Part shown: piece by piece, positions 1-9,308 of the stretch
How the letters are laid out: each line of letters opens with the position of its first letter
Position numbering within the stretch: position 1 is the stretch's first letter
Source: Neobacillus niacini
GTDB lineage: Bacteria; Bacillota; Bacilli; Bacillales; Cytobacillaceae
DNA: 64,000 nt
Direction: 5' to 3'
NCBI RefSeq assembly: GCF_023715415.1
Contig: NZ_JAMBOB010000001.1
Span: 372,001 to 436,000, forward strand
Notes under the pieces: model-generated
What the model was told of the DNA's origin: nothing
Seen by the model: the letters and a program-made list of their open reading frames with translations, nothing else
The model's database searches: none
Translations under genes and position numbers: made by a program

Positions 1-3000
1 CTGCTTTTATACTTTCATCTTTAATATTAACCTCACGAGGCTGACCATTTAGTTCGAAATAAACGATACGTGTACCATCACTCTGAGGCTGACCAATTGA
101 GACAAGTTTAACAATAAGTGTTTTTCCAGTTTCAATTTCTACTTCAATTTCCTCACCAAGTCTAAGACCATAAAGGAAAGTAGGTGTATCTAGAAACGAT
201 ATATTTCCATATAGGTCAACCGTATTCAAATACTCTTTATAAACTTTTGGATAGAGCGCATAGGAAATCAAATCAATTTCCGATATGTTTCGTCCCAACT
301 CTTTAGCTAACTCTTCCTTTAATTCTGAAAAATTTATCTCAGGCAGTAACTCACCAGGACGAACCTCTAAAGGTTTTTTCCCTTTTAATATTACGCTCTG
401 CAGTTTTTCCGGGAATCCTTGATGAGGCTGACCGAGATACCCCTGAAACAATTCCACTACCGAATCTGGGAAGTCAATAGAGTCTCCATTAGTAAGGACA
501 TCAGCTTCTGATAAATTATTTTGTACCATAAAGAGTGCCATATCCCCGACGACTTTAGAAGATGGCGTAACTTTTACGATATCCCCAAACATGTGATTGA
601 CCCGGGTGTACATCTGTTTGACTTTATCCCATTGATCACCAAGCCCCACTCCCTTTGCTTGTTGTTGTAAATTACTGTATTGTCCACCTGGCATCTCATG
701 CTGGTATACTTCTGAATGGGGTGCAACCATTCCGCTCTCAAAATCATGGTAATATTTCCTTACATCCTCCCAATAATAGGATAGCTGTTCAAGGGCATTA
801 ATATTAACATTTGGTTTCCTATCCTTACCTTCTAATGCATAATAAAGAGAATTGGCGCTTGGCTGTGAAGTAAGCCCCGCCATCGTACTTAGGGCTGTAT
901 CCACAATATCTACTCCACCGTCTATGGCACGGGCATAGGTGAAGATACCATTACCGCTTGTATCATGGGTATGAAGATGAATCGGAATATCGATTGTTGC
1001 TTTTAATTCAGATATAAGCCGGTAGGCTGCTTCAGGTTTTAATAAGCCAGCCATATCTTTTATCCCCAATATATGTGCCCCTTGATTCTCTAGTTCTTTA
1101 GCTAGTGCTTTATAATAGTTTAAGTTATATTTCACTCTAGTTGAATCTAGAATATCACCCGTATAGCAGATGGCTGCTTCAGCGATTTTCCCACTGTCAC
1201 GAACAGCTTCAATAGCAATTTCCATTCCCGGTACCCAGTTTAAGCTATCAAAAACTCTGAATACATCAATGCCTTCCGCTGCAGACTTTCTAACAAATTC
1301 TCGAATGAGATTGTCCGGGTAATTTGTATAACCAACTGCGTTGGAACCGCGGATTAACATCTGAAACAAAACATTCGGAATTTTTTCGCGAAGTGACCGC
1401 AACCTTTCCCATGGATCTTCTTTTAAGAAGCGATAGGCAACATCGAAAGTTGCTCCTCCCCACATTTCAAGAGAAAACAGGTTAGGCATAAGCTTTGCTG
1501 TCGGCTCTGCAATATGCAAAATATCGGTGGTTCTTACCCTTGTTGCCAATAACGACTGATGGGCATCTCTGAAGGTAGTATCCGTTAATAATACTTTATC
1601 TTGATTCTTTACCCACTGAACAAGACCTTCTGCACCCTTTTGGTCTAAGATTTGTTTTGTTCCGTCTTGGTAAGGAAAATCATATTTCAATTTTGGTACT
1701 CGCGGTTTTGAAAACACAGGTCTTTTCTTTTTTTCAACACCTGGGAACCCATTCACCGTAACATTTCCAATATACGATAGCATTTTGGTTCCACGGTCCT
1801 TACTAGCAGGAAATACGAATAACTCTGGAGTTGAATCGATAAATGAAGTGTCATATTCTCCTCTTCTAAAATTCTCATGTCTTACAACATTCTCAAGAAA
1901 AGGGATATTGGTTTTAATTCCACGAATTCTAAACTCCCTAAGATTTCGTACCATTTTAGAGGCTGCTTGTTCAAATGTTAATGCCCATGTAGAAAGCTTC
2001 ACAAGCAAAGAATCATAATAGGGTGTAATCACAGCACCTTGATAACCATTTCCTGCATCAAGACGAACACCAAAGCCCCCTCCAGAGCGATATGCCATAA
2101 TTTTCCCGGTATCAGGCATAAAATTATTAAGCGGGTCTTCTGTTGTAACACGCGATTGGATTGCAAATCCGTTAATCCTAATCTCTTCTTGGGGAGGAAT
2201 TCCGACAATTGGACTGTGTAAATCCTGACCTTCAGCCACTAAGATTTGCGTATGTACAATATCGATTCCTGTTACCATTTCTGTTACAGTATGTTCAACC
2301 TGAATCCTTGGATTTACTTCTATGAAATAAAAGTCCTGACCAGAAACAAGAAATTCAACTGTCCCCGCATTTAAGTAAGCTACATTCTTCATTAACTTAA
2401 CTGCAGCAGCACAAATTTTCTCACGTAATGAATCGGATATTGATACACTTGGGGCTACTTCTACAACCTTTTGATGACGGCGCTGTACGGAACAATCCCG
2501 GTCATACAAATGGACGATGTTACCCTGTTTATCTCCAAATATTTGTACCTCTATATGTTTTGGCTTCTCAATTAATTTTTCCAGGTAAACTTCGTCACTT
2601 CCAAAAGCTGCTTTGGCTTCTGATTTAGCACGATCAAACGCTTCTTGCATTTCCTCCTGGTTCCTTACAATCCGCATTCCACGACCGCCGCCGCCAAGAG
2701 CTGCTTTAATAATAATCGGATAACCATGCTGGTAGGTAAACTCCTGCACTTCTTTGATGTTTTCGACAGGTCCATCGCTTCCAGGAATTACAGGTATACC
2801 TGCTAGTTCAGCTTGCTTCCTAGCTTTGACTTTATCGCCGAACATATCAAGATGACTTGATGTTGGTCCAATAAAAATAATTCCTTCTTCTTCACAACGT
2901 CTCGCAAAATGAATATTTTCTGATAAAAAACCATATCCCGGATGAATCGCATTTGCTCCGCTAAACTTAGCAATTTCAATGACTCCATCAATATCCAGGT

Positions 3001-3190
3001 AGGCATCGATAGGTTTCTTGCCTTCACCAATTAAGTAGGCCTCATCTGCTTTATAGCGATGATAGGCTCCAGTATCTTCCCTAGAATAGATTGCAACGGT
3101 TTTAATATTTAATTCAGTACAGGCCCTAAAAACCCGAATAGCAATTTCTCCTCTGTTTGCAACTAACACTTTATTAATTTGTCCTGTCAT
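1..3190 (-). CDS. pycA: pyruvate carboxylase, C-terminus cut by window edge
   Basis: Carboxylates pyruvate to oxaloacetate with biotin, ATP and bicarbonate, refilling the TCA cycle. The frame is open from ATG at 3190 (AAGGGGTG six bases upstream) to base 1, about 1063 codons; I checked the frame at several points and saw no break. An N-terminal biotin carboxylase with the ATP-grasp glycine loop GGGGRGM near residue 170 is followed by a carboxyltransferase domain containing SNAVGYTNYPDN and GIDVFRVFDS near residues 620-650. The family is about 1148 residues, so the biotinyl-lysine domain (about 85 residues) lies beyond the left edge. It follows ftsW, as in B. subtilis, where PycA activity is modulated by DarB, also encoded here. 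Confidence 0.97.
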   Translation of the reverse strand, partial: MTGQINKVLVANRGEIAIRVFRACTELNIKTVAIYSREDTGAYHRYKADEAYLIGEGKKPIDAYLDIDGVIEIAKFSGANAIHPGYGFLSENIHFARRCEEEGIIFIGPTSSHLDMFGDKVKARKQAELAGIPVIPGSDGPVENIKEVQEFTYQHGYPIIIKAALGGGGRGMRIVRNQEEMQEAFDRAKSEAKAAFGSDEVYLEKLIEKPKHIEVQIFGDKQGNIVHLYDRDCSVQRRHQKVVEVAPSVSISDSLREKICAAAVKLMKNVAYLNAGTVEFLVSGQDFYFIEVNPRIQVEHTVTEMVTGIDIVHTQILVAEGQDLHSPIVGIPPQEEIRINGFAIQSRVTTEDPLNNFMPDTGKIMAYRSGGGFGVRLDAGNGYQGAVITPYYDSLLVKLSTWALTFEQAASKMVRNLREFRIRGIKTNIPFLENVVRHENFRRGEYDTSFIDSTPELFVFPASKDRGTKMLSYIGNVTVNGFPGVEKKKRPVFSKPRVPKLKYDFPYQDGTKQILDQKGAEGLVQWVKNQDKVLLTDTTFRDAHQSLLATRVRTTDILHIAEPTAKLMPNLFSLEMWGGATFDVAYRFLKEDPWERLRSLREKIPNVLFQMLIRGSNAVGYTNYPDNLIREFVRKSAAEGIDVFRVFDSLNWVPGMEIAIEAVRDSGKIAEAAICYTGDILDSTRVKYNLNYYKALAKELENQGAHILGIKDMAGLLKPEAAYRLISELKATIDIPIHLHTHDTSGNGIFTYARAIDGGVDIVDTALSTMAGLTSQPSANSLYYALEGKDRKPNVNINALEQLSYYWEDVRKYYHDFESGMVAPHSEVYQHEMPGGQYSNLQQQAKGVGLGDQWDKVKQMYTRVNHMFGDIVKVTPSSKVVGDMALFMVQNNLSEADVLTNGDSIDFPDSVVELFQGYLGQPHQGFPEKLQSVILKGKKPLEVRPGELLPEINFSELKEELAKELGRNISEIDLISYALYPKVYKEYLNTVDLYGNISFLDTPTFLYGLRLGEEIEVEIETGKTLIVKLVSIGQPQSDGTRIVYFELNGQPREVNIKDESIKA

Positions 3191-3214
3191 TTTTTGCACC
3201 CCTTAACTCGTTTT

Positions 3215-3249
3215 GAAAAAAGCGCAGGGAATACCATTCTCCCCGCGCT
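3215..3249 (-). terminator. intrinsic terminator between ftsW and pycA
   Basis: On the minus strand a 10-bp stem with one G-U pair (arms 3221-3230 and 3240-3249) is followed by six Ts. It overlaps the ftsW stop codon, so ftsW and pycA probably form largely separate transcripts. Confidence 0.75.
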
Positions 3250-4447
3250 ATGATCTAAATTGGTATACGTTGCTATCCTGATGATTACTTTTCTTTTCTT
3301 GGTGCTGTTGTTTATATTTATTTTCATACTTAACAAACATAGAAACATTTACTAGAATTCCTGAAGCAATAGCTAATTGCAAGAGGGAAGAGCCTCCATA
3401 GCTTACAAACGGCAGCGGCACACCTGTAAGCGGTATAACACCTGAAACACCAGCAAGGTTTATGAACGATTGTATTCCAATCATACTAGAAATCCCTATG
3501 GCCAATAAACTTCCAAATGGGTCTTTACACCGCAACCCAATATATATACCTCTTAAAACAATATATGACAACGTAAGTACCACAAAACTTACGCCCCAAA
3601 TACCCAGTTCCTCTGCAATTACTGCCATTATGAAATCAGTATGGGATTCTGGTAAATAGCCAAGTTTTTGGACACTTTTTCCTAAACCTAAACCATTTAC
3701 CCCACCCGAACCAATTGCAATGTATGAATTTGCTAGGTGAAAACCTGCATCCAATTCATCCTTAAATGGATTACTTAAAACCGTAAATCGCTCTATTCGT
3801 TTCTGAGAAAATATTTCACCCTTTAAGGCAATAAGGAATGGAGAGGCTAAAATAAGCCCTAGCAGAATTAACTTTGTTATATTCTTAAAGTTCATTCCAG
3901 ATGAAATAATAATTGTACCTGCGATTAAACCGATGATCATTGCAGTTCCAAAGTCAGGCTGCAAAGCAATTAAACCACAAACAATAACAAGATATGCTAA
4001 GGGAGGCAGAACTCCGTGATTAAATTTATTAATATATGACTGCTTTTTTGCATAAACTGCAGACAAGTAAATGATGACAAAGATTTTCACAAACTCTGCT
4101 GGTTGCAGGCTTAATGGACCGATTTTAAACCAACTCTGAGCATTTCCAGCAACATGTCCAAAAATAAAAAGTCCCAAAAGCCCAAAGACCGAAAGAAAAA
4201 CCATAGGCACTAGAAATTTTGTGCTTTTCATTATTTTATAAGGGAATAATGCAGTAAAGAAAAATACTACAGCTGCGCCTAGTAAAAATAGTCTTTGCCT
4301 GGTGTAAAAATGGTCACTTGGAACTTCATACCGTTGGACGCTTGAAGCCATACTGGCACTATATACCATTACTAATCCAAATAAAGACAAAAGAATGATT
4401 GCGATAATGAGTGAATAATCATAGGATTTAAATATTTTTTTTAACAT
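3248..4447 (-). CDS. ftsW: cell-division peptidoglycan polymerase FtsW
   Basis: SEDS-family glycosyltransferase that polymerises lipid II at the division septum together with a class B penicillin-binding protein; integral membrane. The 399 residues show about ten hydrophobic segments beginning at residue 13, the conserved LQPAEFVK and QPDFGTAM segments, and the C-terminal signature PLPFVSYGGSS, all typical of FtsW/RodA/SpoVE. FtsW rather than RodA or SpoVE is chosen from its place between ylaN and pycA, the B. subtilis arrangement. The tail after residue 375 is hydrophilic and Gln/Lys-rich. The ATG has GAGGA about ten bases upstream. Confidence 0.93.
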   Translation of the reverse strand: MLKKIFKSYDYSLIIAIILLSLFGLVMVYSASMASSVQRYEVPSDHFYTRQRLFLLGAAVVFFFTALFPYKIMKSTKFLVPMVFLSVFGLLGLFIFGHVAGNAQSWFKIGPLSLQPAEFVKIFVIIYLSAVYAKKQSYINKFNHGVLPPLAYLVIVCGLIALQPDFGTAMIIGLIAGTIIISSGMNFKNITKLILLGLILASPFLIALKGEIFSQKRIERFTVLSNPFKDELDAGFHLANSYIAIGSGGVNGLGLGKSVQKLGYLPESHTDFIMAVIAEELGIWGVSFVVLTLSYIVLRGIYIGLRCKDPFGSLLAIGISSMIGIQSFINLAGVSGVIPLTGVPLPFVSYGGSSLLQLAIASGILVNVSMFVKYENKYKQQHQEKKSNHQDSNVYQFRS

Positions 4448-4577
4448 GTAATAACTTCCTCGTTTTTAATAGTATCGTTATTGCTATTATAATAGAAAAT
4501 GGAACGAATTAGTTGAGGAAAAGTTACATTACATCAATCTTTTGAATGGGAATATTCTGAAAATGGTAAAGGTTAAT

Positions 4578-4617
4578 AAAAAACTCAAACAACACATCAA
4601 CATTGTTTGAGTTTTTT
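4578..4617 (-). terminator. terminator after ylaN
   Basis: A 15-bp perfect inverted repeat (4578-4592 with 4603-4617) with an A-run on one side and a T-run on the other lies just past the ylaN stop. It could stop transcription in either direction. Confidence 0.85.
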
Positions 4618-4619
4618 AG

Positions 4620-4901
4620 CTATTTTCTAAGGGATGCTTCATGAAGCGCAGATAACTCTCTTTCTAATTTATCTAGAATCGCTTTCCCATCCTTGACTTC
4701 AATTAAGCCTAATCTAACCGCAAATTCTATTTCTCTTGATAACCCAAACATTTGCGTATCCAATACCTCTTCATAAAGAGGGCATTGAGGCATCGTAAGA
4801 TTTTCCATTTGCACCTTAATAAGCTTTAATATTTTTTCAGCGTCTGCCTGTAACAAGGCATAGGCTTTTTCCTGATGATTCACTATCATTTCAGACGCCA
4901 A
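4620..4901 (-). CDS. ylaN: YlaN family protein (Fur-associated)
   Basis: Small conserved Firmicutes protein. In B. subtilis and S. aureus YlaN has been linked to iron homeostasis, binding iron and the Fur repressor. The core ([18 protein letters not shown] then [13 protein letters not shown]) is nearly invariant in the family. I choose TTG at 4901 over the in-frame ATGs at 4904, 4916 and 4934: a GGGGGG ribosome site lies seven bases before it, the product starts MASEM as in B. subtilis, and the length is the family's 93 residues. Located between ftsW and the phoH-like gene, as usual; ylaM, which sits here in B. subtilis, is absent. Confidence 0.92.
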   Translation of the reverse strand: MASEMIVNHQEKAYALLQADAEKILKLIKVQMENLTMPQCPLYEEVLDTQMFGLSREIEFAVRLGLIEVKDGKAILDKLERELSALHEASLRK

Positions 4902-5074
4902 CATTGATCCCCCCATTTCAGAGCGATAACCCAACTTATCTATAAATTTTACCTTTTACCACAGAAAAATGCAAGAACAATAACCCGTGGCCATATACTT
5001 CATTCGTATTCCTTATATGACATTCACTCTATTTCACGTTATACTTTAGTAGAAATGAACTGGAGGAATAAAAG

Positions 5075-5572
5075 ATGGAAAATATAATCGTACTATCCGG
5101 AAAGGTAAGGTTCTCAATTACTCTCGATCCCACAGTTTGGATTTTTGATGATCGAAAGGTCGATTTGACTACATACTTCTCTACGTCTTTTGAACAGACA
5201 AATGAACTGGAGGAGTACACTAAATCGGTATCTAAACATTGGGACCGTGAAATCATGGAGGGTGCTGTCTATCCACCAACATTAAAAACAGAAAAGAAAT
5301 ATGAGAAAGAAAAGGTGTTAACAGGTAGTTTCGGTATACCTATCCTGCCTTTTTTAAAAAATGCAGAACTTGATGTAGATGCTGTTTCTTTAATTATAAA
5401 AACTACAACATCAGAACATGAAATATCTCTTGATAAGGCAAAGAATCTACTATTAGGTTTTTCAAATAGTGGTAAACCACTTTCAGAAGATGGACCTGTC
5501 CATGTTTATTTCGGTGATGGTTCTAACCTAAAACACCCGATAAAAAATGTTAGAGAATTGATCATTAAATAG
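5075..5572 (+). CDS. ylaL: YlaL-like conserved protein
   Basis: 165-residue soluble protein with no signal peptide. The N-terminal half has the segment LDPTVWIFDDRKVDL and the C-terminal half is a mixed, probably beta-rich domain ending in an HVYFGDG segment. Its function is unknown to me; homologues in Bacillus are often labelled only by family. The name YlaL rests on position between ylaK and ylaN and on general resemblance. ATG follows GGAGGAATAAAAG. It is transcribed opposite to its neighbours and is probably monocistronic, with a hairpin after the stop. Confidence 0.72.
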   Translation: MENIIVLSGKVRFSITLDPTVWIFDDRKVDLTTYFSTSFEQTNELEEYTKSVSKHWDREIMEGAVYPPTLKTEKKYEKEKVLTGSFGIPILPFLKNAELDVDAVSLIIKTTTSEHEISLDKAKNLLLGFSNSGKPLSEDGPVHVYFGDGSNLKHPIKNVRELIIK

Positions 5573-5577
5573 TAAAC

Positions 5578-5602
5578 AACGGGTGCCAATTTGGTACCCG
5601 TT
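5578..5602 (+). terminator. possible terminator after ylaL
   Basis: Inverted repeat AACGGGTGCC/GGTACCCGTT with one mismatch directly after the ylaL stop. The following T-run is poor, so the call is weak. Confidence 0.45.
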
Positions 5603-5631
5603 ATAGCGATTATTATCAAATTCCCCCACTG

Positions 5632-6960
5632 TTATAGCAAATCTGCTGCCAGCCTTGCTAATCCTGATCGCTCCCCTTTTAAAAGCTTAACATGTCCGGA
5701 AATAACTTGGTCTTTAAAACGTTCCACGACATAGGTTAGACCATTATTGTAAGCGTCTAGATATGGATGGTCTATTTGTTCAGGGTCACCCATTAAAACA
5801 ATTTTACTGCCCTCGCCCACACGAGTTAAGATGGTTTTCACTTCATGCTTAGTTAAATTCTGGGCTTCGTCAATAATAATAAATTGCTTTGGCAGACTTC
5901 TTCCCCTGATATACGTTAAAGCTTCTACCTCTATCGAACCCATTCCTGCAAGAATGGCATCCAATTCCCCAGGTTTTTTAGTATTAAATAGGTATTCAAG
6001 ATTATCAAATATCGGCTGCATCCATGGTCTAAGTTTTTCTTGTTTTTCACCAGGTAAATACCCTAAATCCTTACCAACTGGTACAATCGGCCTGGCTACT
6101 AATAGCTTTTTAAATTCTCTAAAGTCCTCAGTCTGCATTAATCCAGATGCCAGTGCCAGTAAGGTTTTACCTGTCCCGGCTTTTCCTATTAAGGTAATAA
6201 GCGGGATATCCTTACGAAGCAGCAGCTCAATTGCCATCGTTTGCTGCACATTTCTAGGGTGAATTCCCCATACATGTTCTTGATTAATGGCAAGTTTCTT
6301 TACCTTTTTTCTTGTTTTATCGACCATTCCTAACGCTGATGCCGAGCCTCCTAATGCATCTTTCATGATTAAGTATTGATTGGGGTAAAATGAATACTTT
6401 CCAATTTCCGATAATGGTAACTCCCCTTTTTCATAAAAGGAACCCAGCAACTCTACAGATAAAAAAACTTCCAAAAATCCGGTGTAAATATGGTCAATTT
6501 CGACCACTCTGTCACTTAAAAAGTCTTCAGCAATTAATCCAATAGCGTCTGCCTTTACTCTGACTAATGTATCTTTACTTACAAGGATAACTGGCTTTCC
6601 ATTTTCCTTTTGTTGTTCTTCTGTTGATAAGTTTTTTGCAACTGCAAGGATTCGATTGTCATTTGTTTTTTCTACAAAAATTTCCTGTAATTCATGAAAA
6701 GCACGGTGATTAAGTTCAATTCTAATCGTTCCCCCATTTTCAAGAGGAATTTTTTCATGAAGCTTCCCCGCTGCTCGCAATTCATCAATTAATCTTGATA
6801 CATGACGGGCATTTCTCCCAATTTCATCCATGTACCTTTTCTTTGAGTCCACTTCTTCAAGGACAACTGCAGGAATGACTACTTCATTATCTTCGAATGA
6901 GAATATGGAATACGGGTCTTGTAATAAGACATTTGTATCTAACACGTATATTTTACTCAA
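5632..6960 (-). CDS. ylaK: PIN-PhoH family ATPase YlaK
   Basis: Fusion of an N-terminal PIN-type ribonuclease domain (opening KIYVLDTNVLLQDP, acidic residues typical of PIN metal sites) and a C-terminal PhoH P-loop domain with Walker A GKAGTGKT and the Walker B-like segment FIIIDEAQN. PIN-PhoH proteins elsewhere act on RNA as helicase-nucleases; the role in Bacillus is not established. The open frame extends to 7236, but TTG at 6960 has GGAGG seven bases upstream and gives 442 residues, the B. subtilis YlaK length. Divergent from ylaJ. Confidence 0.93.
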   Translation of the reverse strand: MSKIYVLDTNVLLQDPYSIFSFEDNEVVIPAVVLEEVDSKKRYMDEIGRNARHVSRLIDELRAAGKLHEKIPLENGGTIRIELNHRAFHELQEIFVEKTNDNRILAVAKNLSTEEQQKENGKPVILVSKDTLVRVKADAIGLIAEDFLSDRVVEIDHIYTGFLEVFLSVELLGSFYEKGELPLSEIGKYSFYPNQYLIMKDALGGSASALGMVDKTRKKVKKLAINQEHVWGIHPRNVQQTMAIELLLRKDIPLITLIGKAGTGKTLLALASGLMQTEDFREFKKLLVARPIVPVGKDLGYLPGEKQEKLRPWMQPIFDNLEYLFNTKKPGELDAILAGMGSIEVEALTYIRGRSLPKQFIIIDEAQNLTKHEVKTILTRVGEGSKIVLMGDPEQIDHPYLDAYNNGLTYVVERFKDQVISGHVKLLKGERSGLARLAADLL

Positions 6961-7165
6961 AGCAACGCCTCCACTTTTCCTAGTTGATTGGTTTGATAAT
7001 CCGTTCATTACAAACCTATTGCTAGATAGGACTTTGGTAAAATATATGTTTGTTCGAATAAAGATAGAAGGATTTCCGCACAATAAATGTAAGTTGAGTA
7101 TAACAAAATTCAGGTGGATACAAGTGAATCGGTTATACAACTCTATTTCGGAGGTGGCTTTTATC

Positions 7166-7756
7166 ATGAAGAAGCTTTTCATATTTACTACTTTAGTATT
7201 AGTCCTAGCAGCTTGTAACAATAACAACAGTAACAATGCCCAAAATAATGAAAAGCAATCAATGATTAACGTTAAGAACAGTTATATAGAAGATGTAGAC
7301 CGGAAGACGGGTCAGGAGGTTTCCAAACGTTTAGTTGAACTTGCCACAAGTATTCCAAATGTTCATGATGCTACTGCAGTTGTTATTGGCCGATATGCCA
7401 TTGTTGGTATTGATGTAAATTCAAAAATTGAACGGTCTCAAGTCGGCTCAATAAAATATTCAGTTGCGGAAAGCCTTAAGGAAGACCCCTATGGTGCACG
7501 TGCGATTGTAGTGGCTGATGCAGATACAAATCAGCGACTGAAAGAAATTGCCGCAGATATTGAAAAAGGGAGACCCATCCAAGGTATAATGGAAGAGCTT
7601 GCAGACGTGGCAGGCAGACTAATGCCTGAAATCCCTGGAGATATGATCGACCCTAATCCTAAAAATGCCCCAGAAGAACCAAAGAAAAAGCTGCAGGAGA
7701 ACGAGAAGAAAAGTTTAGAGGATAAACAGCAAGAAGAATCCAAACATTATAAATAA
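7166..7756 (+). CDS. ylaJ: YhcN/YlaJ family sporulation lipoprotein
   Basis: Exported lipoprotein: signal MKKLFIFTTLVLVLAAC with lipobox LAAC and lipidated Cys17, an Asn-rich linker, a YhcN/YlaJ domain (about residues 40-150) and a Lys/Glu-rich tail. Family members are made during sporulation and found in the spore; their biochemical role is unclear. ATG at 7166 follows GGAGGTG by nine bases. The frame is open upstream to 6830, but that part is antisense to ylaK and lacks a signal peptide. 196 residues, close to B. subtilis YlaJ. Confidence 0.93.
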   Translation: MKKLFIFTTLVLVLAACNNNNSNNAQNNEKQSMINVKNSYIEDVDRKTGQEVSKRLVELATSIPNVHDATAVVIGRYAIVGIDVNSKIERSQVGSIKYSVAESLKEDPYGARAIVVADADTNQRLKEIAADIEKGRPIQGIMEELADVAGRLMPEIPGDMIDPNPKNAPEEPKKKLQENEKKSLEDKQQEESKHYK

Positions 7757-7759
7757 ATG

Positions 7760-7790
7760 AAAAAAGCTTAGTCGATGACTAAGCTTTTTT
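7760..7790. terminator. bidirectional terminator, ylaJ / PPOX gene
   Basis: A 14-bp perfect stem (7760-7773 with 7777-7790), A-run on the left and T-run on the right, between converging genes. It overlaps the stop of the minus-strand gene. Confidence 0.9.
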
Positions 7791-8234
7791 CATTGCCTCC
7801 ATTACCTGGGTATCTAGCCGGGCAGCGGCATTTTTATCATATGTTTTGTCATACTGTGGTTCTGAAACAATTTTTGAACCATAGAACATAACATCCCTAA
7901 CCTCGTGAATCTGGATTTTAATCAATGCAAGCTTTAAAGGAACATCCTTGAGCCGTTCTTCCTTCAATGATGCTTCACCTTGTATGGAATATGTAGATTC
8001 ATTAGCAATTAAATTAATAACCACTTTATTATTTTGTGTGATATTTTGAATAATTCTAGATTTATTATCTACAGCAAAATAGATCGTCTCCTCATCTTTT
8101 GCTAAAATCCAAGATATTGCGCTAACATTTGGACCACCTGTTTCAAAATCTACACTTGCTAGTGTTACAAACCTTTCTTTCTGCAGCTCATCAAATAATG
8201 GCTTAATGAGTCTTGGTTCTACTTGATTCGGCAT
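7779..8234 (-). CDS. pyridoxamine 5'-phosphate oxidase-like (split beta-barrel) protein
   Basis: 151-residue protein resembling the FMN-binding split-barrel family: the segment FVTLASVDFETGGPNVSAISW is followed by an alternating beta pattern and a conserved basic strand near SRIIQNI. Such proteins bind flavin or related cofactors; the substrate cannot be told from sequence. ATG at 8234 has GAAGGGG eight bases upstream; an in-frame ATG at 8255 would place that ribosome site inside the gene. It is inserted between ylaJ and ylaI relative to B. subtilis. Confidence 0.8.
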   Translation of the reverse strand: MPNQVEPRLIKPLFDELQKERFVTLASVDFETGGPNVSAISWILAKDEETIYFAVDNKSRIIQNITQNNKVVINLIANESTYSIQGEASLKEERLKDVPLKLALIKIQIHEVRDVMFYGSKIVSEPQYDKTYDKNAAARLDTQVMEAMKKA

Positions 8235-8274
8235 ACTTACAACCCCTTCATTCAATTCCTTACATCTTCATGTC

Positions 8275-8315
8275 AAAAAAACAGACATTCTAATAGTACT
8301 ATTATCTGTTTTTTT
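8275..8315. other. terminator-like hairpin in divergent promoter region
   Basis: An inverted repeat with outer A7CAGA / TCTGT7 arms and an inner TAATAGTACTATTA palindrome lies between two divergent genes, upstream of both. No gene ends here, so it could be an attenuator in the leader of the minus-strand PPOX-like gene or part of an operator. Confidence 0.45.
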
Positions 8316-8412
8316 CAGCAACTTAAACACAATTGATTTACTTGTTATCACATTTGCATGATATACTATAATATATGAAAAGCAAGACTAGAATGGACCC
8401 AAGAGGTGCTTT

Positions 8413-8613
8413 ATGAGAGTAAAATGCGTAATTTGCGACAAAATTGAATCAATTGAAGATGAATCATTTATAGCTAAACGACTTCGAAATCGTCCTATCC
8501 ATACATATATGTGTCAAGACTGTAGTAGTAGAATCTCCGATAAAACAAAAGCGAGAATTGATACAGGTAATTTTAGATTTTATCGAACACAGTCTGAGAA
8601 GGATGACTGGTAA
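8413..8613 (+). CDS. ylaI: YlaI family zinc-ribbon-like small protein
   Basis: 66-residue basic protein with two CxxC pairs (Cys5/Cys8 and Cys34/Cys37), expected to bind one zinc ion as a zinc ribbon; matches DUF2197/YlaI closely (RVKCVICDKIES at the N-terminus, PIHTYMCQDC in the middle). Its function is unknown; nucleic-acid or protein binding is only a guess from the fold. ATG follows AGAGGTG. Monocistronic, closed by a strong terminator. Confidence 0.9.
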   Translation: MRVKCVICDKIESIEDESFIAKRLRNRPIHTYMCQDCSSRISDKTKARIDTGNFRFYRTQSEKDDW

Positions 8614-8652
8614 AAAACATGCCAATTCCATTATGGAATTGGCATGTTTTTT
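8612..8652. terminator. bidirectional terminator after ylaI
   Basis: A 19-bp perfect stem (8612-8630 with 8634-8652) and three-base loop with A- and T-runs at the ends, between converging ylaI and the 98-residue gene. Confidence 0.95.
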
Positions 8653-8948
8653 TATTCATTTTCAAATGGAAAGTTGCAATATTTATCTGGCTCTTGGTTA
8701 ATTTGATTAAGCATTACTTCGATAAGTTCACGAGGAAATCTCGTCTTCTTTGATGCACCCTCAAGAATGTAAGTAACATAATACATTACATCATCTGTTG
8801 TCACTTCAATATTCGTTAAATGTTGTTCATTCTTAATAATGTCATCAAAAAGATCTAACGTTTCTCTTGCTGCAGTATCATCAGGACGAGCATCGCAAAC
8901 AACCTTTATCGATAACCAATTATAGAGTGCATCCTGTACCGATTTCAT
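8652..8948 (-). CDS. conserved protein of unknown function downstream of ylaH
   Basis: 98-residue acidic soluble protein, apparently largely helical, with Trp11 and the segment LDLFDDIIKNEQHL. I do not recognise the family. The ATG has a G-run (GGGGG) about eight bases upstream and starts 14 bases after the ylaH stop, so it is probably the last gene of a typA-ylaH unit ending at the terminator on the left. Reality is supported by the ribosome site, tight spacing and clean terminator. Confidence 0.75.
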   Translation of the reverse strand: MKSVQDALYNWLSIKVVCDARPDDTAARETLDLFDDIIKNEQHLTNIEVTTDDVMYYVTYILEGASKKTRFPRELIEVMLNQINQEPDKYCNFPFENE

Positions 8949-8962
8949 GTTTATATCCCCCG

Positions 8963-9283
8963 TTACTTTGCCTCAGCGTGCTGTTTTTTCGACTGATGTA
9001 AGCGTATTTTGTAAATGATTAAAATCAAAGCTGCTACAACTAGCCCCTCTGTTATTGGTAAAAAGATTCCGAGTGCAGTAAGAATCGTACACCCTGCGGC
9101 TAAAAAGATATAAATCAATATTGATTTTATTAACGGCAGCTTTTGCTTCTGTGCAAAGCCAAGTTTATAAACCAAAATTGATAAAGCTACAATAGTAATA
9201 TAAAGCAGCCACATCCCCAATTTGGGTTGTTCAGTTACGTTATAGAGGGCTGGAAAAAAAGAAAGCCGGTCCGCTACATTCAC
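8963..9283 (-). CDS. ylaH: YlaH-like small membrane protein
   Basis: 106 residues with three hydrophobic segments (about 25-43, 50-75 and 79-92) and a basic His/Lys/Gln tail; matches B. subtilis YlaH in length and in its place directly after typA. Function unknown. The start is GTG at 9283 with GGAGG eight bases upstream, 25 bases after the typA stop, indicating co-transcription with typA. Confidence 0.85.
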   Translation of the reverse strand: MNVADRLSFFPALYNVTEQPKLGMWLLYITIVALSILVYKLGFAQKQKLPLIKSILIYIFLAAGCTILTALGIFLPITEGLVVAALILIIYKIRLHQSKKQHAEAK

Positions 9284-9308
9284 GCATATTACCTCCCCCG
9301 AAGAGATA

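Noticed and set aside
5831..6262. 143-residue plus-strand frame
   Set aside because: Antisense shadow of the PhoH domain of ylaK.
6830..7165. 112-residue N-terminal extension of YlaJ
   Set aside because: Antisense to ylaK and would bury the lipoprotein signal peptide inside the protein.
6961..7236. 92-residue N-terminal extension of YlaK
   Set aside because: It runs through the divergent ylaJ promoter and start; TTG at 6960 has a good ribosome site and gives the family length.
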